A stretch of 64,000 bases of DNA from Gloeocapsopsis sp. IPPAS B-1203 (GCF_002749975.1 NZ_PEIG01000008.1:1-64000); one strand, 5' to 3'. Shown: positions 36,309 to 45,966, counted from the first letter of the stretch. Translations and numbers: made by a program. Notes: generated by a model not told the origin, from the letters alone.

Positions 36309-38666
36309 TTAGCTTGCTTGACAAGCATCGTACCAAGTTGACAATGATTGAAGTTCGGCAAGTGGCAGTAACAAAGTATCTTGAATTTCCTGCTGCACTC
36401 TATTACTGACATAACAGCTATTGTTCAGGCAATCTATCAATAATTGATTGGTATCGTAGTACTGTTTAAGTTTTTCCATCTGCTGAGTATTAAACTGCCA
36501 ATTGTAGCCAAAATTGCGATAGGAAATCGATACTAGCTTTAACTGTTCCATCCAAGTATCACCGTTAGCTTTCCACCACAGGTCAAATTCACTGTCCTGA
36601 AGTGAACTGAATACTTGTTTAAGTTGTTGCAATTCTTGCTCTAGATTGGAATCAACAACACTAGCACGGGTAATTGCTCGTTCAAGAACGCGCTTAAAAG
36701 TCAAAATACATTTTGGAGTGTCTTTAATCACGTAGTTAAGCGCAAGCGTACGATCAAGTGCAAGATCAAGCGCCAGCTCATCATTAATTTTTCGAGTCAT
36801 TGTCGGCTCAAGTGCACGCGCTAAATCTAAAGTACTACTAAGTAAATTAGAGGTACGCGCTAAGTCAAGGTCAAAATAAAAAGCTCTCACAAGTACCGAC
36901 TTCTGTAGATACATACTACGGGCTTTTTGACTAATCCAGGTGAGAAACTCTTGTAATCGCTCATCTGCAACAAGGATTTGATCGACGTGTTGCTTCATTG
37001 ACTGAAGCAGGTAGTCAGCATTTTGTAACATACTAACGCTGAATAAAAATACTTCCCGCCAGCGTTTCTCCGTGACATGACTAACTAGTTGTTGTAAACT
37101 TTGATTTAAAGCTTGAACATCAGAATTATCAACAATTGTTCGTGCAGTGAAATATTCATGAAATGTCAAGTGGGAAAACGAATAAATTCCTCTAGCACGC
37201 TCGACTAACAAGCCATGTTGAGCTTCGATTGATTTGAGCACGATCTCACTATCGAGTTGCAACGGTTGAGTAGCTGTCACAACACTAGGCAAGCTACGGA
37301 TATAATCAGCAATGTATTGTTCTAGTTGCTGCTGTCTAAAGAAGTATTCACCTTGCTCAAATGTCTGTAAAGCAATCTGGCTTAATAGATCTTCCTTGTG
37401 TCTAACTGACAAGTTTTTGTAAACCTGCTCGCGTTCAATATTACGCTTAGCATCCCATTTTTTTAGTAGTAAATTTATTCCTTCTTTGTAAAATTGGGTG
37501 CGATTTATGGGAAAACTAGCTGTTTCTGCAAAGACTAGACATATCAGTGTCAGTAATAACGGATTAGTAGCTAGTTCGCGAATTGTAGAGTTTTGCTGGA
37601 GTTTCTGCAGAAAACTTCGACTCTCTTCTTGAGAAGCAAACCAATTATAAGCAAAACTAGTTATCTGATCGGCATCAAAATCAGCAATTTCTACCTCAGT
37701 AAACTCTTCAAAGGTATATTCGCGTGTTGCAATTCTACAGGTAAGTACAAAATGGCTATGAAGAAACTTAGCTGAAAAACTTCGGATCTCCTGAACAACG
37801 CGATAGCAATTTTTTCCCTGTACTTCATCGAGTCCATCAAGTAAGACTAGCGCCCTACCATGACTTAATATTTGTGCAATGACTGTAGAATCCGTCACTC
37901 CGCAAGTTGTCAACTGCTGTGCTATGTACTCAAGCAGATTTGGCTGTTCTGGTGCTTCAGCAAAGTCTTTGAGCGCGATTAATATTGGTACTCGGTTATC
38001 TTTTAGCTTGCCATTAATACACTGCAAGGCAATATGTTTTAGAAAAGTAGTTTTACCTGCGCCTGGTTTACCCAATACGACTAACTTGGTGTACTCTTGC
38101 AGTGCTTCTAAACCAGATATTGAGCTTTGAGTAACTTCCCCAAAGTTAGGACGCTCAAATTCGTCTGGTGCGCAAACTTTGAGCAAATCAGTGAGTTCTA
38201 ATCGGCGTCGTCCTGTAATTTTTTTGAGTAGGTTTACCTTAGTATAAATGTTATTTAATTCGATGGGCTGGGACATATCTAGTACCCGCATTAGCCCACA
38301 CCTTTGTTGTATGGTAGTGCGCACTTTATCGCGTATGTCTTGTACTAATACGTCTAGGTCACACTTACTATTGAAGTGAGCTAACCCTAACTGAACAAGT
38401 TCAACTTCCTCAATTAAGTCAGCAGTTTCTTCCTCCCAATTTTCTAGTTCAGCAACATCTTGCCAAGGTAATTCTAATCTTTGACAGATTTTATGAAAAT
38501 TTTCCCGCCCTACTGGTTTGCCAGCAAAAAACTTTTGTACTGTCGAGCGAGAGACTTCTAACTCATCTGCCAAGTCAAGTTTAGTTGCAAACATCAACAT
38601 AGCCCGATTAGCACGGTTGAGTCCTTCTGGTGATGCTTTTAGCGATCGCCCTGCCTGTACTTTCAT
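36309..38666 (-). CDS. NACHT-domain STAND NTPase with N-terminal helix-turn-helix
   Basis: A 785-residue signal-transduction ATPase. The N-terminus (about residues 15-70) looks like a DNA-binding helix-turn-helix: LADELEVSRSTVQKFFAGKP. After a linker comes a NACHT ATPase with Walker A GKPGAGKT at 199-206 and Walker B LVLLDGLDEV ending near 282, then sensor-like helical segments (TNPLLLTLICLVFAE) and a C-terminal helical region without obvious leucine-rich or WD repeats. NACHT proteins of this build are abundant in cyanobacteria; some bacterial NACHT proteins act in phage defence. The effector is not evident, unless the N-terminal domain or the adjacent TPR protein supplies it. Confidence 0.85.
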   Translation of the reverse strand: MKVQAGRSLKASPEGLNRANRAMLMFATKLDLADELEVSRSTVQKFFAGKPVGRENFHKICQRLELPWQDVAELENWEEETADLIEEVELVQLGLAHFNSKCDLDVLVQDIRDKVRTTIQQRCGLMRVLDMSQPIELNNIYTKVNLLKKITGRRRLELTDLLKVCAPDEFERPNFGEVTQSSISGLEALQEYTKLVVLGKPGAGKTTFLKHIALQCINGKLKDNRVPILIALKDFAEAPEQPNLLEYIAQQLTTCGVTDSTVIAQILSHGRALVLLDGLDEVQGKNCYRVVQEIRSFSAKFLHSHFVLTCRIATREYTFEEFTEVEIADFDADQITSFAYNWFASQEESRSFLQKLQQNSTIRELATNPLLLTLICLVFAETASFPINRTQFYKEGINLLLKKWDAKRNIEREQVYKNLSVRHKEDLLSQIALQTFEQGEYFFRQQQLEQYIADYIRSLPSVVTATQPLQLDSEIVLKSIEAQHGLLVERARGIYSFSHLTFHEYFTARTIVDNSDVQALNQSLQQLVSHVTEKRWREVFLFSVSMLQNADYLLQSMKQHVDQILVADERLQEFLTWISQKARSMYLQKSVLVRAFYFDLDLARTSNLLSSTLDLARALEPTMTRKINDELALDLALDRTLALNYVIKDTPKCILTFKRVLERAITRASVVDSNLEQELQQLKQVFSSLQDSEFDLWWKANGDTWMEQLKLVSISYRNFGYNWQFNTQQMEKLKQYYDTNQLLIDCLNNSCYVSNRVQQEIQDTLLLPLAELQSLSTWYDACQAS

Positions 38667-39759
38667 GTCTGTTTGTAATGAATAGAACTTGTCTAACAGT
38701 ATTTAGAGCTAACTCAAAAAGTCAGGAAACTAGCTTGGGAAGATCACTCACATTAGCTAATTTTTTGTGATTATAGAATAATCTAATTAATTCAGTCTGT
38801 ATTCACCACAACAATCAATATTTTTTCGTGCTTATCCAACCTTACATATGCCCCAAAATATATATAGAATAAGCTCATCTAATAAGTCAAGCTATTCATA
38901 ACAAATGAGCTAAACTATTCTTGGTAATTTTTTACACCAGATACTCGCTATTATCTAGCTCTCAAATTATTAATTTTACAAAGCTACTATTTATTGTTTA
39001 CATAAAGCTTGAGGGTTGAATTTATAATATTTTTCCTACTTTAACATTTTTTTTCCTCTTCCTTACGGAGGATTAATATGTAAAAGATATTTGTAGTGTA
39101 AAAAACAAATTTTTCGTATAAAAAAAACAAAAATTGTATTAAAAATAACAGATTATAGAAAAAACCACTCAAACTAAACTGTATACAAAAAAAACACATA
39201 AAATACACATCTTTAAACCCTTACTGGGCTTGATTAATTTGTCAGATATGCAAAAATATAAAGCATCATTTGCATGTTGCTTCTTGTGTCAACCTTGATG
39301 GAAAAAATTTAATGAATTTTTTATCTAGTTATAGATGGTGAAATTTTCAAATAAACTGTTATGAAGCAGCCAAGTTTTTTCCTTATTGAGTTAAGAATCT
39401 CAATACTTGTGAGTCATTCTTATTCTTTTAAAAATGAGGATACTTGATTTTAGTTTTAAGGGTTAGAATTCTTAAGTTGTAGCTTTGTGTATTACTAAAG
39501 AATTTGATTTTATTAAAAACATTAAGTAGGAGTAATTAACTGTAAACTCAAATTCTCATTGCCATATAAGATAGTATCATCAAAAACACTTAGCCATAAC
39601 TGACAAAACAATAAACTAAAATATTTTAATTACTTGAGAATACTTCAATTAAGTAATTTTAGTATTAGAGCAAGAGCTAATTTAGAAATATCTAAATACC
39701 TGTTGAACAGGTGATATATCTCTCGTGACTTGTTGGTATTCAAGCATTAAATTTAATCA
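38667..39759. other. 1.1-kb AT-rich non-coding region before the polyketide cluster
   Basis: The longest gene-free stretch of the window, very AT-rich with many A- and T-runs. It separates the minus-strand NACHT gene from the plus-strand polyketide cluster and must hold both promoters. I see no tRNA, no transposase remnant and no ORF of note. The one distinct element is a ribosome binding site leading into ATG-TAA near 39.07 kb. Confidence 0.6.
39067..39083 (+). promoter_or_regulatory. Shine-Dalgarno followed by an ATG-TAA start-stop
   Basis: GGAGG (39067-39071), 6-base spacer, ATG (39078-39080) directly followed by TAA. This could be a minimal start-stop element in a leader RNA, or chance. 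Confidence 0.3.
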
Positions 39760-40683
39760 ATGATTGCTGCAAATAGGTTACAAACATTGTTAAATGCTGG
39801 TCATTTTGTTGTGTCAGCTGAATTAACACCGCCGCGACACTACAAGATAAAGCCATTGATTAGCAAAGCGGAAAAGATTGCTGCCTACGTAGATGTAGTA
39901 CACATAAATGACAATGCGCTTTCACAAGCACGGTTATCTAATGTTGTAGCCGCACACTTAATCCAGCAAATAGGAATTGAACCTGTTGTGCAATTAACAC
40001 TACGTCACAAAAACCGGATTGCTTTGCAGAGTGACTTATTAGGACTAGCAGCACTAGGAATTCGTAATGTCATGATTTTAGGGGGTTATCCCTGTTCAAT
40101 TGGTAGCGATCCAGATGCTAAGGAGGTAAATGACATCTCTGCAATTGATGCGATCGCCGCAACTCACAACCTAACAACGTACGGCAAAATGTTTAATGGA
40201 GATGCGATCGCGCCAGCTCCAGATTTTTATATAGGTACAATCGCAGTTCCTTCCACAGCGCCCGATAAATTAGATGAGAGCATGGCTCTTTTGGCGGCAA
40301 AGATTAATCGTGGTGCACGCTATATTCAGCTACAAGCAACTTTCGATCTGACCACAATGCAGCAATGGATGGCAGAAGTTGTGAAACGAGGATGGCACAA
40401 ACGAGTTCATTTTATTGGAGCAGTTTTTCCTGTTAGTAGCTGGAAAGGACTTGAGTTTTTACAAACAATCCCAAGTTTCATCATCCCAAATGATGTAGTT
40501 GAGCGCATTCGCAGCAGCGATCGCAAGTCAGAAAGCCTTAAAGTCACTTTAGAGTTAATTCAAGGTATACAAGCCATCGAAGGCATTCGCGGTATTCACT
40601 TGCGATTAATTGGTTCTAGTGACTGTTCTCAGATTGTCGAATTAGCAGGACTACGACAAGCCCAACGCAGCACAATCACTTGA
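39760..40683 (+). CDS. Methylenetetrahydrofolate reductase-like protein
   Basis: A 307-residue TIM-barrel protein of the MetF/MTHFR superfamily. Recognisable are the N-terminal SAELTPPRH (normally S-x-E-x-x-P-P), VVHINDNALSQARLSN, VVQLTLRHKNR, LGIRNVMILGGYPCSIGSDP and IGAVFPVSSWKGLEF. It would bind FAD and folate and reduce methylene-THF to methyl-THF, feeding methionine and SAM. It is divergent from housekeeping MetF, and its position as first gene before the KS genes suggests it serves the pathway, perhaps supplying methyl groups or acting as a flavin reductase on another substrate. Confidence 0.75.
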   Translation: MIAANRLQTLLNAGHFVVSAELTPPRHYKIKPLISKAEKIAAYVDVVHINDNALSQARLSNVVAAHLIQQIGIEPVVQLTLRHKNRIALQSDLLGLAALGIRNVMILGGYPCSIGSDPDAKEVNDISAIDAIAATHNLTTYGKMFNGDAIAPAPDFYIGTIAVPSTAPDKLDESMALLAAKINRGARYIQLQATFDLTTMQQWMAEVVKRGWHKRVHFIGAVFPVSSWKGLEFLQTIPSFIIPNDVVERIRSSDRKSESLKVTLELIQGIQAIEGIRGIHLRLIGSSDCSQIVELAGLRQAQRSTIT

Positions 40684-40741
40684 AAGCACTTAGCAATTGG
40701 CTAAAAGCTAATTAAACACTTTTCTTACTAAGAATTAAAGA

Positions 40742-42019
40742 ATGAAACGAGTAGTAATTACAGGCATTGGTGTTGTGGCTCCTTTAGGAATCGGTAAGGA
40801 GCAGTTTTGGAAAAATGCAATTCGCGGACAATCGTATTTGCAAGCTGACCCTGAAATGGAAGCAATGGGTATTAAAAGCAAAGTCGTGTGTCGAGTTGCT
40901 GATTTTGATCTTTCCGATTACTGTTCAGGAGCGGAGTTTGACCATTTGGTTGAGCAAGATCGCGTAGTGCAGTTTGGTGTTGTTTCTGGTACGGCGGCGA
41001 TCGCTGATTCAGGTTTAGACTTAAGTCAAGAAAACCCAGAATCTTTAGGAATTATCTTTTCCTCAGCGATCGGTGGTACGCCAACAATCCAAAAAATCTT
41101 TGAGCGATGCAGTGAAAAAGGCAGCCAACCCTTAAGACACGTTGCCACTGGTGAGAATTTCTACAACGCAGGTATGTTCAACTATCCTGCGGCACTTCTA
41201 GCACGAAAGCACGGATTTCAAGGACCGTGTACCTCGCTATCGACAGGTTGCACTGCTGGCTTAGATGCTTTAGGACTAAGTTTTGAACTGATTCGTTCTG
41301 GAGAATGCCAGGTGATGCTGGCAGGAGCTTCTGAAGCGCCGCTTACTAGTTTAACTTATGCCACACTCGACGTCATTGGTTCTCTTTCGGTAGCCGATTG
41401 CGAACCAGAAAAGGCATCTCGTCCATTTGATGCGAAGCGCGGTGGATTTGTCATTAGTGAAGCTGGTGCAGTATTAGTGCTAGAGGAATTAGAACATGCA
41501 CTTGAGCGCAACGCCCACATTTATGCCGAAGTTGTGAGTTATTACAGCGTCAGTAATGCCTTTCATATGACTGATCTTCCCGATCACGGAGTCCCAATGG
41601 CAGCAGTGATGGAACGAACGCTAAACCTAGGCAATGTTGAACCAGAAGAGCTTGATTATATCAATGCACATGGCAGTTCTACACCGCAAAATGATCTATT
41701 TGAAACGAATGCTTACAAACAAGTACTAGGCGATAAAGCCTATCGCTTGCCAATTAGTTCAACTAAATCAATGATCGGTCATTCGCTTTCTTCTGCCAGT
41801 TTAGTAGGAGTTGTGGCAACTTTAGGTGCAATTGAACTTTCTGTTGTTCACCCAACAGCTAATTATGAGTTTCCTGATCCTAACTGCGATCTTGACTACG
41901 TACCCAACGAGGCACGTTCTACAGATGTCAACACTGCACTACTAACTGCGAGTGGCTTTGGTGGCATCCATTCCGCAGCAATTTTCAAAAAGTATCGGGA
42001 GGAATTTTTAGGTGAGTAA
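40742..42019 (+). CDS. Type II polyketide ketosynthase, KS-alpha
   Basis: Beta-ketoacyl synthase of 425 residues that condenses malonyl-ACP units. The thiolase-fold catalytic set is complete: nucleophile Cys170 (STGCTAGLD), His310 (NAHGSSTPQND), Lys342 and His347 (MIGHSLSSAS). The gene overlaps the following CLF-like gene by 8 bases, the classical KS-alpha/KS-beta coupling of type II PKS. The STGCTAGLD context and the pairing with a cysteine-less partner distinguish it from housekeeping FabF. Minimal PKS partners (ACP, holo-ACP synthase) follow directly; malonyl loading presumably uses the FabD of fatty acid synthesis. Confidence 0.92.
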   Translation: MKRVVITGIGVVAPLGIGKEQFWKNAIRGQSYLQADPEMEAMGIKSKVVCRVADFDLSDYCSGAEFDHLVEQDRVVQFGVVSGTAAIADSGLDLSQENPESLGIIFSSAIGGTPTIQKIFERCSEKGSQPLRHVATGENFYNAGMFNYPAALLARKHGFQGPCTSLSTGCTAGLDALGLSFELIRSGECQVMLAGASEAPLTSLTYATLDVIGSLSVADCEPEKASRPFDAKRGGFVISEAGAVLVLEELEHALERNAHIYAEVVSYYSVSNAFHMTDLPDHGVPMAAVMERTLNLGNVEPEELDYINAHGSSTPQNDLFETNAYKQVLGDKAYRLPISSTKSMIGHSLSSASLVGVVATLGAIELSVVHPTANYEFPDPNCDLDYVPNEARSTDVNTALLTASGFGGIHSAAIFKKYREEFLGE

Positions 42020-43220
42020 ACACGATGTAGTCATTACTGGCATTGGTATTATTAACCCTGCTGGTACTGGCAAAGATGAGTTTTGGCACAATATCAGTAC
42101 AGGTAAATCTGCAATTCGTGCGATTAGCCGTTTTGATTCTACAGACTTTCCAACCAAGGTAGCAGGTGAGATTGCAGAGTTTGAACCAGCAGACTATATT
42201 CCGCGTCGCTTCATTGTCAAAACAGATCGATTCACGCACTACGCCTTGGCTGCAACTGAATTGGCACTGCAAGATGCAGCACTTGATTTAACACAAGAAG
42301 ATTCCTATCGCGTTGGTGTTTGGTTTGGTAACAACGCAGGCGGTTGGGATATCTGCGAACGTGGATTTTACGAACTGTATAACGACGGCGCAACGATGGT
42401 TAATCCTTGGCAAGCAACGGCGTGGTTTCCGACAGCGGCTCAAGGGTATGTTACAATCCGCTACGGTATTCGCGGGTACAGCAAGAGTTTTGTTTGCGAT
42501 CGCGCTAGTGGCGCAAGTGGATTGTACTTTGGCATCAAGTCAATCCAAGAAGGATTTAATGATGTCGTTATTGCTGGCGGTTCGGAAGCACCGATCACGC
42601 GGTTTGGGATGACGTGTTATTACGAAACAGGAGAAGTTAGTGCCGCGAGTGATCCAGAAAAAGCTTATTTACCATTTGACCGCAATCGCTCAGGCTTAGT
42701 ACTAGGTGAGGGCAGTACCGTTTTGGTACTAGAATCAAAAGAACACGCACTTGGGCGTGGTGCGAAGATTTATGGCAAGGTTGTCTCTGGTTGTATGACG
42801 ACGGATACCGATCCCACTAGCGGTGCTAACTTTGAGCGCTGCATGGCACGCGCGATTCAATCTGCACAACTCCAACCAACAGATATTGATATTGTCTTAG
42901 CCGAAGGATGCGGAACGCAACAAAACGATCGCGTTGAGGGCGGAGCGATCGCCAATGTTTTTGCCCAAGCACCAAATGTCGCGGTTTCAGTTCCTAAAGC
43001 ACTCTACGGGCACCTTTATGGTGCAAGTTGTGTTACTGAGGTAGCTTGCAGCCTTTTGGCAATGGAGACAGAACAATTACCTACAATGAACCAAACTGAG
43101 CCAGATTCCGACTGTCGGCTCAACTTTGTCACTCAACCCCAAAGTCATCCGGTGCGCCATGCACTAGTGAATTCTCGCGCTCGCGAGGGAGTCAATGCAT
43201 CGTTTGTGATTGGTCAGTAA
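42012..43220 (+). CDS. Type II polyketide chain length factor (KS-beta)
   Basis: A 402-residue KS homologue that lacks condensing activity. In an ungapped alignment with the upstream KS-alpha, Cys170 is replaced by Arg164 (CDRASGASG) and His310 by Glu298 (LAEGCGTQQND), while Lys329 and His334 are kept. Most chain length factors carry Gln at the cysteine position, so Arg is unusual. It should pair with KS-alpha and set polyketide length. It starts with GTG inside the end of the KS-alpha gene. Confidence 0.9.
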   Translation: MSKHDVVITGIGIINPAGTGKDEFWHNISTGKSAIRAISRFDSTDFPTKVAGEIAEFEPADYIPRRFIVKTDRFTHYALAATELALQDAALDLTQEDSYRVGVWFGNNAGGWDICERGFYELYNDGATMVNPWQATAWFPTAAQGYVTIRYGIRGYSKSFVCDRASGASGLYFGIKSIQEGFNDVVIAGGSEAPITRFGMTCYYETGEVSAASDPEKAYLPFDRNRSGLVLGEGSTVLVLESKEHALGRGAKIYGKVVSGCMTTDTDPTSGANFERCMARAIQSAQLQPTDIDIVLAEGCGTQQNDRVEGGAIANVFAQAPNVAVSVPKALYGHLYGASCVTEVACSLLAMETEQLPTMNQTEPDSDCRLNFVTQPQSHPVRHALVNSRAREGVNASFVIGQ

Positions 43221-43310
43221 TGTGTTGCGATCGCATGAAAGTGCCAAAGTTCGCCCAATCGCTCTTCATCACAGCAAATACCAATCAAAACTAAAGTTAC
43301 ATTTTTAATT

Positions 43311-43323
43311 GAGGTATCTACTT
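43311..43323 (+). promoter_or_regulatory. Ribosome binding site deciding the ACP start
   Basis: GAGG at 43311-43314 is 9 bases before the ATG at 43324; upstream in-frame TTG at 43309 has no site. Confidence 0.6.
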
Positions 43324-43566
43324 ATGGTCATGGATGCGCTAAAAGACATTTTGCTTGATTTAGGAATTCCTGAACAAGAAATTACAGCAGCAGCACTCCT
43401 CCGCAAAGACTTGCAGCTCGACTCAACAGAAACAGTAGACATTTCTCTAGGATTAAAACGTCGCTTCGGTGTCAATGTCAAACTCGAATCACGCAAAGAC
43501 ATGACATTAGGGGATGTCTGCGAGATGGTTAACCAAGCGATCGCTGCTACTGCTACTGCTACATAA
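43324..43566 (+). CDS. Acyl carrier protein of the type II PKS
   Basis: An 80-residue acyl carrier protein. The phosphopantetheine attachment serine is Ser34 in DLQLDSTETVD (DST in place of the usual DSL). The four-helix layout is normal. A dedicated ACP between the KS pair and a holo-ACP synthase gene completes the minimal PKS. The start at 43324 is chosen from its ribosome binding site. Confidence 0.9.
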   Translation: MVMDALKDILLDLGIPEQEITAAALLRKDLQLDSTETVDISLGLKRRFGVNVKLESRKDMTLGDVCEMVNQAIAATATAT

Positions 43567-43595
43567 GACTTCCTAGCAAAGGAACACAAGTTTTC

Positions 43596-44003
43596 ATGTA
43601 TCTACAACTTGCCCAACCAAAACTTGCCGAAGTTAAAGGGATAGGAATTGATATTGCATCTATTAGTAAAATTGCCTCTTTAGTAAGCCGCTACAACAGC
43701 GAAACGCTTACTCTACTTTTTACTCCCGACGAAATTGAACAGTGTCAGTTTGCACCGCATCCTAGTCGATATTACGCCGTCTGTTTTTCGGTTAAAGAAG
43801 CTGTAGGCAAAGCTTTAGGAACTGGATTAGTTGATATCAACTGGAATGAGATTGAAACAGTCATAGTTCAGTCGGGCTTGACAATTAAGTTGCGCGGCGT
43901 AGCACAACAAAAAGCATTGCAGTGTGGAGTGAAAGCATGGCTGGCAACTTGGTGCTATTGGGATGACTATGTGATGGTTCACGTTCTTTCAAAGGGCGAA
44001 TAA
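43596..44003 (+). CDS. Holo-ACP synthase (AcpS-type phosphopantetheinyl transferase)
   Basis: A 135-residue AcpS-family enzyme that moves phosphopantetheine from CoA to the ACP serine. Motifs GIGIDIASI near residue 16 and FSVKEAVGKALGTG near residue 65 carry the magnesium and CoA-binding residues. Many cyanobacteria rely on a single Sfp-type transferase, so an AcpS-type enzyme next to this ACP probably serves it specifically. It starts 29 bases after the ACP gene and ends 2 bases before the ligase gene. Confidence 0.9.
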   Translation: MYLQLAQPKLAEVKGIGIDIASISKIASLVSRYNSETLTLLFTPDEIEQCQFAPHPSRYYAVCFSVKEAVGKALGTGLVDINWNEIETVIVQSGLTIKLRGVAQQKALQCGVKAWLATWCYWDDYVMVHVLSKGE

Positions 44004-44005
44004 AC

Positions 44006-45553
44006 ATGAATCAGTACGAACAACTACCTGATATTTTTAATGTGGCAGCTTACTTTATCAAAGGTAATTTGCATAAAGGATATGGTGAAAAAATTGCTCT
44101 GTACTATCACGATGAGACGTACACGTATCGTAAAGTAAGTAATGAAGTTTGCGCTGCTGCTGGATTACTCGCTGAGTTAGGTTTAGAACGCGAAAATCGA
44201 ATCGCACTCCTATTACCCGATAGCCCAGACTTTGTATTTGCCTTTTGGGGTGCGATTTGGTTAGGTGCTATACCTGTACCAATCAACACTGCGTGTAACT
44301 TGAATGATATTGAGTATATTCTGCAAGATTGCCGCGCTAAAATCTTACTCACAACTCAAGACTGGCAAGAAAAGCTTTCTCCAATTCAGTCTCCATTCTT
44401 ACAAAATATTCTCCTTATAGATGGAGAGAACTCTTTTAGAACACTCTCAAACTCATTTTCTCAAGAACTATCGCCGGCACAAACATCACCCGACGAACCA
44501 GCATTCTGGCTGTATACTTCCGGTAGTACAGGTAGACCCAAAGGCGCGATTCACATTCATCGCAGTATGATTGTCTGCGCAGAGCAGTACGGTAAAGCGA
44601 CTCTTGGTTTGCATCATAACGATATTACATATTCAATCGCCAAGATGCCATTTGCCTACGGTCTAGGAAACACTTTGTATATGCCAATGGCAGTTGGTGC
44701 AGCATCAATTTTATCGGATGCAAATAATGCCTTCGACATCATTGCCGATATTCATCACTATCAACCAACAATTTTGTTTGCAATTCCTGCTACTTATGCT
44801 AGTATTCTGGCAGTGCAAGACATTGCCCCTTTAAATGCTGCAACATTACGCTTATGTGTATCAGCAGCTGAGCAACTACCTAAAAGCATTTGGCAAAAAT
44901 GGCGCAATACCTACGGTAAAGAAATTTGTGAAGGTATTGGCACAACTGAATTTTTACATATCTTTCTTTCAAATCGTTTAGGCGAATGCCGTCCAGGTAG
45001 TTCAGGTAAACCTGTTGCTGGTTACGATATCCGCATCATTGATGAGAATGGTGTCCTAATGCCTACTGGCGAAATTGGCAACTTGCAAGTAGGTGGCGAT
45101 AGTTTGATGCTGCGGTATTGGAACCGTCATCAAGAAACACGCCAAGTGATCTACGGTAAGACCATGCGTACCGGAGATAAATATCTCTGTGATGAAGATG
45201 GCTATTTCTGGTTTATGGGACGCAAAGACGACCTTTTTAAGGTTAACGGGCAATGGGTGTCGCCCTTTGAAATTGAAGACGTGTTGCTGCAACACGAGAG
45301 TGTGCTTGATGTTGCAGTAGTACCAGAATCTGAAAGTGGTGAAAATTTAACTCAAGTTGTAGCCTACGTTAGCCTGAAGTTTGGTTTTTCCGAGTCGGCT
45401 GAACTAGAAGAAAGCATTCGTAGATTTACCAAAATGCAATTGCCTCGATTTAAAGCTCCGAAAAAGATTCAATTTTTAGAACGATTACCGCGTACGTCAA
45501 CAGGAAAAATTCACCGCAAGGCATTACTTAAAGCTAGTCAATTGGTTCAATAA
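44006..45553 (+). CDS. Benzoate-CoA ligase-like adenylating enzyme
   Basis: A 515-residue ANL-superfamily acyl-adenylate enzyme. It has the P-loop YTSGSTGRPKG at 170-180, the GIGTTEFLHIFLSNR region that in benzoate/4-hydroxybenzoate-CoA ligases forms the substrate pocket, the RTGDKY aspartate and the catalytic lysine in STGKIHRK near the C-terminus. The closest family I recognise is benzoate-CoA ligase. With a salicylate-synthase-like gene in the same cluster, it probably activates salicylate or another benzoate as the polyketide starter and transfers it to CoA or directly to the ACP (as EncN does in enterocin synthesis). Confidence 0.87.
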   Translation: MNQYEQLPDIFNVAAYFIKGNLHKGYGEKIALYYHDETYTYRKVSNEVCAAAGLLAELGLERENRIALLLPDSPDFVFAFWGAIWLGAIPVPINTACNLNDIEYILQDCRAKILLTTQDWQEKLSPIQSPFLQNILLIDGENSFRTLSNSFSQELSPAQTSPDEPAFWLYTSGSTGRPKGAIHIHRSMIVCAEQYGKATLGLHHNDITYSIAKMPFAYGLGNTLYMPMAVGAASILSDANNAFDIIADIHHYQPTILFAIPATYASILAVQDIAPLNAATLRLCVSAAEQLPKSIWQKWRNTYGKEICEGIGTTEFLHIFLSNRLGECRPGSSGKPVAGYDIRIIDENGVLMPTGEIGNLQVGGDSLMLRYWNRHQETRQVIYGKTMRTGDKYLCDEDGYFWFMGRKDDLFKVNGQWVSPFEIEDVLLQHESVLDVAVVPESESGENLTQVVAYVSLKFGFSESAELEESIRRFTKMQLPRFKAPKKIQFLERLPRTSTGKIHRKALLKASQLVQ

Positions 45554-45567
45554 GAAAGGATAACTCA

Positions 45568-45966
45568 ATGGTAACGCAGCAACAAAGACACTTGGTAATG
45601 GGACCAAGTGATGTTCCGACGATCGCCGACAGAGGTGGTGAAATTCATGTATTGATTTCTCCTACCAGCGTGCAGTCCACCAAGTTAATTATGGGCACAG
45701 CAACCGTACCAGTTGGCGGCAGAGTATTATGTCACGCACACCCACATGGTGAAGAGTGTTTTTACGTACTGCAAGGTCAAGGTGAAATCGAGATTGCAGA
45801 CGTTGGTGTTGTACCCTTTCAAGCCGGACAAGCAGTACTGACTCCCCAAGGTGCAGCGCATTCGATTGTTAACGTTGGTAATGAGGAAATCCGAGTTGTC
45901 TTTGCCTCGGCTCCCTTAGCACCTTCCCCCAAAGACGGACACATTATTCTTGAAGGAGAACACTAA
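45568..45966 (+). CDS. Cupin domain protein
   Basis: A 132-residue single-domain cupin. Both metal-binding motifs are textbook: CHAHPHGEE followed by YVLQG, and PQGAAHSIVN. The His/His/Glu/His set should hold Fe, Mn or Zn. Small cupins in aromatic polyketide clusters serve as oxygenases, cyclases or isomerases; which applies here is unknown. Its stop codon abuts the ATG of the next gene (TAAATG), indicating close coupling. Confidence 0.85.
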   Translation: MVTQQQRHLVMGPSDVPTIADRGGEIHVLISPTSVQSTKLIMGTATVPVGGRVLCHAHPHGEECFYVLQGQGEIEIADVGVVPFQAGQAVLTPQGAAHSIVNVGNEEIRVVFASAPLAPSPKDGHIILEGEH

